Made by a program: the position numbers and the translations under genes. From assembly GCA_020051675.1 (NCBI GenBank), contig JAGVQN010000115.1, forward strand, positions 1-32,180: a stretch of 32,180 bases of DNA, in the 5' to 3' direction. The notes under the pieces were generated by a model that was given only the letters and a program-made list of their open reading frames with translations, did not search any database and was not told the DNA's origin. The stretch is from Candidatus Brocadiia bacterium. Lineage in GTDB: Bacteria; Planctomycetota; MHYJ01; JACQXL01; JACQZI01. The first letter of the stretch is position 1. Each line of letters opens with the position of its first letter. Shown here piece after piece: positions 25,067-32,180 of the stretch.

Positions 25067-26917
25067 TTATTTCACTTCAACTGCTTCGAACTTGCAGATT
25101 GTCCGGCAAACGCCGCACTTTATGCACTTGCTTGTATCAAGCTTATGCTGTTTCTTTTTCGCGCCGGTTATCGCTTCTTTCGGGCAGGATTGCCTGCATA
25201 AACCGCAACCGGTGCATTTGTCGTTTATCGAATAAGTAATCAGTTCTTTGCACACACCGGCCGGGCATCTCTTATTATTAATATGCTCCAGGTATTCATC
25301 GCGGAAGTATTTCAGCGTGGAAAGAACCGGGTTCGGAGCGGTTTGCCCCAAACCGCACATGGTAGTATCTTTAACCGCCAGTGCCAGTTCTTCCAGCAAA
25401 TCTATTTTCTCCGGGGTTGCCTTGCCTTTGGAAACCTCATCCAGTATTTCGTGCATTCTTTGGGTTCCCTTCCGGCAGGTGAAACATTTGCCGCATGATT
25501 CATCTTTCAGGAAATTCATATAGTATTTTGCCACGTCCACCATGCAGGTGTTTTCATCCATGACAATCATCCCGCCCGAACCCATAATCGAGCCGGCTTT
25601 AGCCAGGCTGTCATAGTCTACTGTTAAATCAAACATCTTTTCCGGGATACATCCCCCCGAAGGACCTCCGGTCTGGACGGCTTTGACTTTTGATTTGCTT
25701 GCCGAGCCTCCTCCGATTTGGTAAACAATATCCCTGAAGCTCGCCCCCATCGGGACTTCGACAAGTCCGGTATTTTTGGCTTTGCCGACCAGGCTGAATA
25801 TTTTTGTGCCGGTATTTTTATTAGTTCCGATTTTAGCGAATGCCGCCGCGCCTTTATTGATGATATACGGAATATTAACCCATGTTTCCACATTATTAAT
25901 AGCCGTCGGGCGGTTATTAATCCCTTTCTGCACCGGAAAAGGAGGGCGTTGGCGCGGCTCGCCCGTTTTGCCCTCGATTGACTTAATAAGTGCGGTTTCT
26001 TCCCCACAGACAAAGGCACCGGCTCCTTTGACAATCATAATATCAAAAGAGAAAGAGGTGCCGAGTATATTCTCGCCCAGGAAACCCATTTCGCGAGCCT
26101 GCTGCAGAGCGATAATCAGGTGCTTGACGGCGAGTGGATATTCATTCCTTGCATAAACAACGCCGTCTTTGGCGCCGGTCGCATAGGCGCCGATAATCAT
26201 GCCTTCAATAATGCTGTGTGGATTGCCTTCCAGGACGCTCCGGTCCATATAAGCACCGGGGTCGCCTTCATCGGCGTTACAGGCCAGGTATTTGCCCTTG
26301 TCCGAAGGCTGTTTGGAAAGGAATTCCCACTTAAGCCCGGTCGGGAATCCGGCGCCGCCTCTTCCGCGCAATCCGGAACTCTTCACCTCATTCAAAACCC
26401 AGGCGCTGTCGCCTTTTTCCAGGGCTTTTGCCAGCGCGGAATAACCGTCATTCTCAATATAAGTAAAAATCCTTATCGGGTCGACTTTCTCGTTGCGGGA
26501 AATAATCAACCGCATCTGTTTCTTAAAGAAAGGTATCTCATCCTGTTTTTCTACCCGGCGCCCGGTTTCCTTATCAAGGGACAATAAATCCTCGACCACT
26601 TTCCCTTCGGCGGCCGCGTGGATAATCCGCGCCATATCTTTCGCATTAACCTTGGGATAAAACGTCCCTTTTGGCTCAACCAAAACGGAAGGCTCCATTT
26701 CGCAGAAGCCCTGGCAGCCGGTTATCCGCAGGTTTATTTTCTTTAGAAGATTTTTCTTGAGCATCTCGCGTTTGGCAATGCGGATAAGGTCATTAGCACC
26801 GCTTGCCTGTCCGCAGGTGCCGGCCGGAATCACAACCGTCGGGATGCCGGAATTCTGGAGAGCAATCAGTTTCCCCTGCAAAGCTTTGAATTCCTGGATT
26901 GATTTTAGTTTTTTCAT
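25067..26917 (-). CDS. NuoF/HndC-like NAD(P)H- and FMN-binding subunit with C-terminal 2x[4Fe-4S] ferredoxin domain
   Basis: 616 aa; GLRGRGGAGFPTGLKWEF, CNADEGDPGAYMDR, GAGAFVCGEETALIKSIEGKTGEPRQRPPFP, ESCGKCFTCRKGT, C-terminal CTGCGLCRQSCP...CIKCGVCRTIC. Confidence 0.95.
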   Translation of the reverse strand: MKKLKSIQEFKALQGKLIALQNSGIPTVVIPAGTCGQASGANDLIRIAKREMLKKNLLKKINLRITGCQGFCEMEPSVLVEPKGTFYPKVNAKDMARIIHAAAEGKVVEDLLSLDKETGRRVEKQDEIPFFKKQMRLIISRNEKVDPIRIFTYIENDGYSALAKALEKGDSAWVLNEVKSSGLRGRGGAGFPTGLKWEFLSKQPSDKGKYLACNADEGDPGAYMDRSVLEGNPHSIIEGMIIGAYATGAKDGVVYARNEYPLAVKHLIIALQQAREMGFLGENILGTSFSFDIMIVKGAGAFVCGEETALIKSIEGKTGEPRQRPPFPVQKGINNRPTAINNVETWVNIPYIINKGAAAFAKIGTNKNTGTKIFSLVGKAKNTGLVEVPMGASFRDIVYQIGGGSASKSKVKAVQTGGPSGGCIPEKMFDLTVDYDSLAKAGSIMGSGGMIVMDENTCMVDVAKYYMNFLKDESCGKCFTCRKGTQRMHEILDEVSKGKATPEKIDLLEELALAVKDTTMCGLGQTAPNPVLSTLKYFRDEYLEHINNKRCPAGVCKELITYSINDKCTGCGLCRQSCPKEAITGAKKKQHKLDTSKCIKCGVCRTICKFEAVEVK

Positions 26918-26936
26918 AATTTATCCGTTTAATTCT

Positions 26937-27788
26937 CTATAAATTTACACTACTCAAATCAAGCATATGCTGGCGGCATCCACGCCGGGAACAGATTTGG
27001 ACTATACCACCACCGTAAACAATCATCGGAACCATGGGCGCATCGCATTCCGGACAGTTACCGGCTTTAATGAACGGGGCATTGCAATGCGGGCAGAAAA
27101 AGTTTACCACGCTATCCGATGTGATTTCGAACTCAGATTCCATATGAGGGCTACCGTAAAGAGAAGACAGCCTAATCCATCCGTGTTTTTCCCCGAAGGA
27201 AGCGGTAAGCTTAATGGACGGATGCTTATCAATCAGCTGTTTTGAGTCCATCAGGCTATGGTTGCAATGGGGGCAGCTTACTTCCACCGGGAAAATGCGC
27301 TCGTCCTGGTCGACATCCACTTTATCCAACCCTTCGCGCGTTTTCTTTATTATTTGCTTGACCCTGGAAGGGGTGACATTGGAAAAGTAATGCCCGTTAA
27401 CCACAACCATCGGTCCCAAAGCGCATGAACCAAGGCAGTTTACCGGCTCAAGGCTGAACTCCATATCAGCGGTGGTTTCCCCCGCCTTGATATTAAGCTG
27501 CCTTTCAAACTCCTCGATAATCTGCGGAGAGCTTCTGATATGGCAGGCCGTTCCCAGGCAAACCGACACAAGATATTTACCAATCGGTTTCAGCCTGAAA
27601 AAGCGGTAGAAGGTGGCCACCCCGAATATTTCTACTACTGAAGTCTTGGTTTTTTCTGCCACTATTCTTAAAGCCTCTTCCGGAAGATACCCGTAACGTA
27701 TCTGAATGCCTTCCAAGATTGAAATAAGGTGTCCCAGTCCATTCTGGTGCTTATCGACTATCCGGATAACTTCTTCTTTGTCAACCAT
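26937..27788 (-). CDS. NuoE/HndA-like thioredoxin-fold 2Fe-2S subunit with C-terminal zinc-ribbon-like extension
   Basis: 283 aa; VSVCLGTACHIRSSPQI...VNCLGSCALGP; extra C-terminal CPHC, CPHC, CPEC, CSRRGC. Confidence 0.9.
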   Translation of the reverse strand: MVDKEEVIRIVDKHQNGLGHLISILEGIQIRYGYLPEEALRIVAEKTKTSVVEIFGVATFYRFFRLKPIGKYLVSVCLGTACHIRSSPQIIEEFERQLNIKAGETTADMEFSLEPVNCLGSCALGPMVVVNGHYFSNVTPSRVKQIIKKTREGLDKVDVDQDERIFPVEVSCPHCNHSLMDSKQLIDKHPSIKLTASFGEKHGWIRLSSLYGSPHMESEFEITSDSVVNFFCPHCNAPFIKAGNCPECDAPMVPMIVYGGGIVQICSRRGCRQHMLDLSSVNL

Positions 27789-27810
27789 GATATTCCTCCT
27801 TAGCTAATTA

Positions 27811-28086
27811 TCACCTGTATTCTTCGCAATGGCAGATTCCGCCTTCAGGTTTAGGGCGGTTGCAATCTTCACGGTTTTCACAATTCATGCACAGCCCCTT
27901 ATACTGGCGAGAATCTTTTTCCACCATTGCGTTTGCGTTTGAAGCAAGGCTCATTCCCGAGCCACCGGGAATATATTCATATTCGTTGCAGTGTTGTATT
28001 GGCTTGGTTGCCGATTTCTGAAAGGAACACTCCGGGGTATTCTTGCAATTCACGCACAAATTTTTACGTTCTTTAGCTTTTGGCAT
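27811..28086 (-). CDS. small Cys-rich protein with two copies of a C-x2-C-x5-C...C-x-EY motif
   Basis: 91 aa; LCVNCKNTPECSFQKSATKPIQHCNEYE and LCMNCENREDCNRPKPEGGICHCEEYR; GGAGG-like RBS; first gene of the operon. Confidence 0.7.
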   Translation of the reverse strand: MPKAKERKNLCVNCKNTPECSFQKSATKPIQHCNEYEYIPGGSGMSLASNANAMVEKDSRQYKGLCMNCENREDCNRPKPEGGICHCEEYR

Positions 28087-28198
28087 ATATAGCAGCCTCC
28101 TTTTTTAATTAAGGGGCATTAGCGGCTACGCTTTTTCCATAACTTGGGGTATTAGACGCACGCTTTTTCCCTTACTCACTCCGCGGAGTTCTCCCGGA

Positions 28199-28230
28199 GA
28201 GAGCGAAGGTTCTGATGGGTCTTCGCTCTC
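28199..28230. promoter_or_regulatory. hairpin in the predicted 5' UTR of the Nuo/Glt operon
   Basis: GAGAGCGAAG-N12-CTTCGCTCTC perfect 10-bp arms. Confidence 0.6.
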
Positions 28231-28293
28231 CCCTTAGAAAGGAGATTGGGAAATCAGCGTAGCGTGCTTATCCCCGATTATTCTCTATAATAT

Positions 28294-28309
28294 AGCAATT
28301 AGCGTGCCA
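28294..28309 (-). promoter_or_regulatory. sigma-54 (-24/-12) promoter of the Nuo/Glt operon
   Basis: - strand reads TGGCACG-CTAA-TTGCT, matching TGGCACG-N4-TTGCW; adjacent to an NtrC-type activator. Confidence 0.75.
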
Positions 28310-28489
28310 AGAAAGGTGGAAATAGGCGTGCGTTTCCGGTGGCCTGTTGAACCACCGAGAAATCAATGCCTTAGATATTTATGTCGCGGTTATGATAAAA
28401 TAATTTTGTATGATTTTGAAAGAACTTTTATGGGTTTAGCGGGGAGATTTTACCCGGTTGGAGAATATTTACCCAGCAGGATATGGGTT

Positions 28490-29854
28490 TTATTTGGTTA
28501 ATTTATCGCGGAGAGTTTTCCTGTCTATCCCGAGTATTTCAGCGGCTTTGGTTTTATTGCCGCCAACGCTTGCAAGGACATTCTTAACATATTCAGACTC
28601 CATTTCAACCAATGTTTTGGCAGGCTTTATTTTACCGGAATCAGAAACATTCAAGGCTGAAAACCGCATTAAACTCGGCAGGTCAGGGACGTCAATAGAA
28701 TTGCCATCCGTCATAACAACCATTCTCTGGATTACATTTTCGAGTTCTCTGACATTCCCCGGCCAGTGATAGTTTTTAAGAACCTGTAAAGCCTCGTCAG
28801 AAAAAGAGGGGACGGTCTTGCCGCTTTCGCGGGCAAACTTGGCGATAAAGTGGTTTATCAAAAGTAAGATATCATCTCCCCGCTCCCTTAACGGAGGGAG
28901 TTCGACCATGATGATATTCAGTCGGTAAAACAAATCCTCGCGGAAAAGGTTTTTCTTGACCAGTGCCTGCAAATCCTTATTGGTGGAAGAAATTATCCGG
29001 ACGTTTACTTTTCTGGGCTGGCTGGAGCCTATCATGCAAACTTCTTTCTCCTGCAGGACCCTTAAAAGCTTGACCTGCATGGCCGGAGTTGTCTCGCTTA
29101 TTTCATCCAGGAAAATAGAGCCTCCGTCCGCGGTCTGGAAAAAGCCGAGCCGTGATTCTGAAGCGCCGGTAAAAGCGCCCTTGACATAGCCGAAAAGCTC
29201 GCTTTCCAGAAGTGTTTCCGGAATACCGCCGCAGTTTACCGGGATAAACGGGGCGGAAGCGCGTGAACTGCTGTAATGAATCGCCCTGGAAACCAGCTCT
29301 TTGCCCGTTCCGCTTTCGCCGAAAATCAGCACCGTAGCGATGGTGGAAGCGGCTTTATTGATTGCGCTGAATACTTTTTGCATCGCTTCTGATTCGCCGA
29401 TAATACCCTGCGGGGTACGCGGAGTGCAATGACCCTGCCCAAGAGCGGTTTTACGGATGTGTAATTTATCCAGTGTCCGCCGTACGGCCGAGGATAATTC
29501 ATCATCCGTAAAAGGTTTGGAAAGATATTCCTCGGCGCCGGTCTTCATTGCCTCAACCGCGCCGTTAATTGATGCGTATCCGGTAATCATCATCACCTCG
29601 GTTTCATGGGAATTTTCCCGGATGTGCTTTATCAAATCAAGCCCGTTCGCGCCGGGCATTTTAAGGTCGGTAATCACCAAATCAAGCGGGGTATCTTCAA
29701 AAATAGTTATCGCCTCGCGGACATTCGGAGCGGTAAAAACCTGATAACCCTGGTTCGTCAAATTCCTGCGTAATAACTCCAATGTATCCGGTGCATCATC
29801 CACCACCAAAATACTCTCTTTTACAACTGCTGTTTCCATACTAATTCTGCTCAC
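28490..29854 (-). CDS. sigma-54-dependent NtrC-family response regulator (REC-AAA+-Fis HTH)
   Basis: 454 aa; receiver VVDDAPDTLELL...DLVITDLKMPG...SKPF; GESGTGKELVSRAIH; GAFTGA; Fis-type HTH NKTKAAEILGIDRKTLRDKL. Confidence 0.96.
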   Translation of the reverse strand: MSRISMETAVVKESILVVDDAPDTLELLRRNLTNQGYQVFTAPNVREAITIFEDTPLDLVITDLKMPGANGLDLIKHIRENSHETEVMMITGYASINGAVEAMKTGAEEYLSKPFTDDELSSAVRRTLDKLHIRKTALGQGHCTPRTPQGIIGESEAMQKVFSAINKAASTIATVLIFGESGTGKELVSRAIHYSSSRASAPFIPVNCGGIPETLLESELFGYVKGAFTGASESRLGFFQTADGGSIFLDEISETTPAMQVKLLRVLQEKEVCMIGSSQPRKVNVRIISSTNKDLQALVKKNLFREDLFYRLNIIMVELPPLRERGDDILLLINHFIAKFARESGKTVPSFSDEALQVLKNYHWPGNVRELENVIQRMVVMTDGNSIDVPDLPSLMRFSALNVSDSGKIKPAKTLVEMESEYVKNVLASVGGNKTKAAEILGIDRKTLRDKLTK

Positions 29855-31556
29855 CTTCGGTTGCGGTTAAATCATCTATCGGGAAACTCACCTCAAAACA
29901 AGTTCCTTTGTCAGGCGCGCTTTTTACCTTTATCGAGCCGCCATGTGCGGCAACAATCCCATGGACGACCGAAAGTCCCAAACCCGTTCCCTGCCCCACT
30001 TCCTTAGTGGTAAAAAACGGAATAAAGACCTTTTTTATTATTTCTTCGCTCATTCCGATACCGGTGTCAGAAACGGTCAGTAACACATATTTATTTGCCG
30101 CTTCGGTCCGGACGGTTAAAACGCCGCCAGAGGGCATTGCCTGAATGGCGTTTACAACCAGGTTAACTATCACCTGATGTAATTGTGAATGGTCGGCGAC
30201 AATATCAGGAAGTTTAGGGTCAATTTCGCGGATTAACCTCACGCCCTCTTTCTGGCAACGTGATTCCAGGAAATAAAGCCCTTCCTGAACGACCTGATTA
30301 ATATTAACGCTTGATTTCCTTATCGGCATCTGCCTGGCAAAAAGCATAAGTTTTCTGATGACTTCTCTGGTATGCAAAGATGCCTTGATGATTTTTTCTA
30401 TATCTTGAGAAGCCTGCGCGGGCAATCCGGGGCATTTTGCGGAAAGCTGTGCAAAGCCGAGTATATCGCTTAACGGTTCGTTTATTTCGTGTGCCACGCC
30501 GGCGGAAAGCTGTCCGATAGTGGCTAATCTGTCCGCATGGCGTAATTGTTCCTGCAGTTTTATCCTGTCATCCTCGGCATAACGGCGTTCTATCAAAACG
30601 GCAATCTGGCGCGCAATAGTATCCAGAAGGCTCTGTTCCTCCTTAAGGAAAAGCACATTTTCCGTCTCCCCTGCCGTTTTGGTGTAAAAGACTTCAACCA
30701 TTCCTCTTTTTTCGCCTCGGACAAAAATATCCGAATAGAGTTTTCGGTCTGTTTCCGTAAAATTAACAGTGGAATATATTTTACCGTCAAGCACAATCCG
30801 ACCTGAAGCAAAATCCGGGTATTGAAACGCCGGAGGCAGTAAATCTGCTATGCCCTGAAGAATACCGTCCAGCGAAAGATTAAGCTGGCTGACCAGTCCG
30901 GCAATCCCGTAAAGACAGATTAATTCTTTAACACGTTCCCTCAAGGCCGCTTGGGCACGGCGGTTGGCGATAGAAACGCCCAGTATTTGCCCGACCTGCT
31001 CGTATAACTCTATATCCTGCGGCTTAATATGTTCAGAAGATTTGCATTTTAACTGAAGAACACCTCTGTTATGTTCATCGATGATAAACGGTATCATCGC
31101 CATAGATTGGCAACTATCTTCGAATACGGTTTTATTTTGTTCCCCGCAAATAGCCAGTGTTTTTAAGTCCTTCTGCGCATTGCCTGTCCAAAAACTGCCA
31201 TGCTTGGTAAAGAAAGGCATGGCCGGATTGAGATTACCGCTGAAAAGGTTATTAAACAACTTATCATCCACAGTATTTTCCGGTGATTCATAAACAAACT
31301 CTCCCTTTTTATTCTGGTGGACAGGGAGAATTTCGAACTTAAAAGATTCTTCGGGATGAATCCGGGCGGCGAAACGGTAATACATCGGGCCTTCTGCCAC
31401 TCGGAACTCAACCGCATCGCATCCGGAAAAATTAAGAACTATTCTTGATGTTTCCTTTAAGAACTCGATGCGCGGAATCCCTTTGATTGCATAGTCTAAA
31501 ATCTTGCGCGATAACGCCCAGAAATCGCTAAACTGACGATTCATGGATTCAATCAT
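29841..31556 (-). CDS. GAF-domain sensor histidine kinase (soluble)
   Basis: 571 aa; GAF-like regions; H-box GQLSAGVAHEINEPLSDILGFAQ; N-box VVNLVVNAIQAMP; DTGIGMSEE; GTGLGLSVVHGIV; no clear TM helix; overlaps the RR start by 14 nt. Confidence 0.93.
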   Translation of the reverse strand: MIESMNRQFSDFWALSRKILDYAIKGIPRIEFLKETSRIVLNFSGCDAVEFRVAEGPMYYRFAARIHPEESFKFEILPVHQNKKGEFVYESPENTVDDKLFNNLFSGNLNPAMPFFTKHGSFWTGNAQKDLKTLAICGEQNKTVFEDSCQSMAMIPFIIDEHNRGVLQLKCKSSEHIKPQDIELYEQVGQILGVSIANRRAQAALRERVKELICLYGIAGLVSQLNLSLDGILQGIADLLPPAFQYPDFASGRIVLDGKIYSTVNFTETDRKLYSDIFVRGEKRGMVEVFYTKTAGETENVLFLKEEQSLLDTIARQIAVLIERRYAEDDRIKLQEQLRHADRLATIGQLSAGVAHEINEPLSDILGFAQLSAKCPGLPAQASQDIEKIIKASLHTREVIRKLMLFARQMPIRKSSVNINQVVQEGLYFLESRCQKEGVRLIREIDPKLPDIVADHSQLHQVIVNLVVNAIQAMPSGGVLTVRTEAANKYVLLTVSDTGIGMSEEIIKKVFIPFFTTKEVGQGTGLGLSVVHGIVAAHGGSIKVKSAPDKGTCFEVSFPIDDLTATEGEQN

Positions 31557-31774
31557 AACTTATATTATTTTAGCAATAATCTGCAATGTGTCAATAACAA
31601 TCCGCCAGCGGTTTTGCCACCCTGTTATTTCTAAACATTGGGTAGAATTTGGTGAACTCCAATACCATGATTTTTCCTTCGGGATATTACGGTAATTCAG
31701 GGGTAATTCTCCCGAATTTGATGCTGTTTTACGCGTAGTTTACGAAATTGTTCCCTCCCCGGATTACAAATTAT

Positions 31775-31804
31775 TTGCGTAAATACCCGATTTTATGGTA
31801 TACT
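31775..31804 (+). promoter_or_regulatory. putative sigma-70 promoter (TTGCGT-N18-TATACT)
   Basis: TTGCGT 31775-31780, TATACT 31799-31804; ATG at 31833. Confidence 0.35.
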
Positions 31805-31832
31805 TAACGCCACGTCTAAAAAGCAGATTATT

Positions 31833-32180
31833 ATGAAAATACTCCTGATTTCCCCGAGCATCGCGCCTGATATAAAAACACCTGGCGGGTTGATGATTCC
31901 CCAGCTGGCCTTACATATATTGGAAGGGCTGACGCCTCCTGAATATGAGGTCAGGACGCTTGAAGAAGAGACCGAGGATATAAACCTCGATGAAGAATGC
32001 GACCTGGTGGGCATAAGCTGCATGACGGCAAACGCGCCGAGGGCTTATCATCTTGCCCAGGAATTCAAGAAGAGGGGGAAAAAGGTGATTCTGGGCGGGG
32101 TTCATCCGACGCTTTTGCCCGACGAGGCGCTTGCCTATGCCGATTCGGTGGTTATTGGCGAGGCGGAGGGCGTCTGGGAA
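31833..32180 (+). CDS. B12-binding-domain radical SAM-type protein, N-terminal part, truncated by window end
   Basis: open frame to window end: MKILLISPSIAPDIKTPGGLMIPQLALHILEGL...DLVGISCMTANAPRAYHLAQEFKKRGKKVILGGVHPTLLPDEALAYADSVVIGEAEGVWE. Confidence 0.8.
   Translation, partial: MKILLISPSIAPDIKTPGGLMIPQLALHILEGLTPPEYEVRTLEEETEDINLDEECDLVGISCMTANAPRAYHLAQEFKKRGKKVILGGVHPTLLPDEALAYADSVVIGEAEGVWE

Noticed and set aside
28304-28501. 65-aa ORF upstream of the sigma-54 promoter
   Set aside because: Overlaps promoter and dyad region, no RBS or homologous features recognised.

Overview
Bacterial chromosomal window, probably from an uncultured or environmental genome; I cannot place the taxon from sequence alone. 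Left part, + strand: a class III polyhydroxyalkanoate locus (PhaE, PhaC, a MaoC/PhaJ-like hydratase, a small phasin-like protein), then an aldehyde:ferredoxin oxidoreductase tightly linked to a CstA-type carrier. Middle part, - strand: a secreted double RCC1-propeller/FN3 protein, a GspE/PilB-type ATPase with a C-terminal PilZ-like domain, a TPR/DUF3857/transglutaminase-like protein, Ffh (SRP54), a SurA/PpiD-like protein and glutamate dehydrogenase. Right part, - strand: an operon with a small Cys-rich protein, NuoE-, NuoF- and NuoG/HoxU-like subunits and a stand-alone FMN-domain glutamate-synthase-like protein, then upstream an NtrC-type response regulator and a GAF histidine kinase. A B12-binding/radical-SAM-type ORF starts at the right edge. 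Best candidate for an undescribed system: the diaphorase-like NuoEFG module joined to a truncated GltS that lacks the amidotransferase domain and the usual 3Fe-4S motif. It is preceded by a near-consensus sigma-54 promoter (28294-28309, - strand) and sits next to its likely NtrC-type two-component regulator, with gdhA downstream. Second: a family of palindromic elements scattered through the window, one copy of which appears inserted in frame in ffh. Third: a 1.16 kb non-coding island between the gltS-like gene and gdhA, with three operator-like dyads, hairpin elements, a precise 12 x 22 bp tandem array and a putative ncRNA with a promoter-like start and a long terminal hairpin. All functional calls are from reading motifs; no database search was run.
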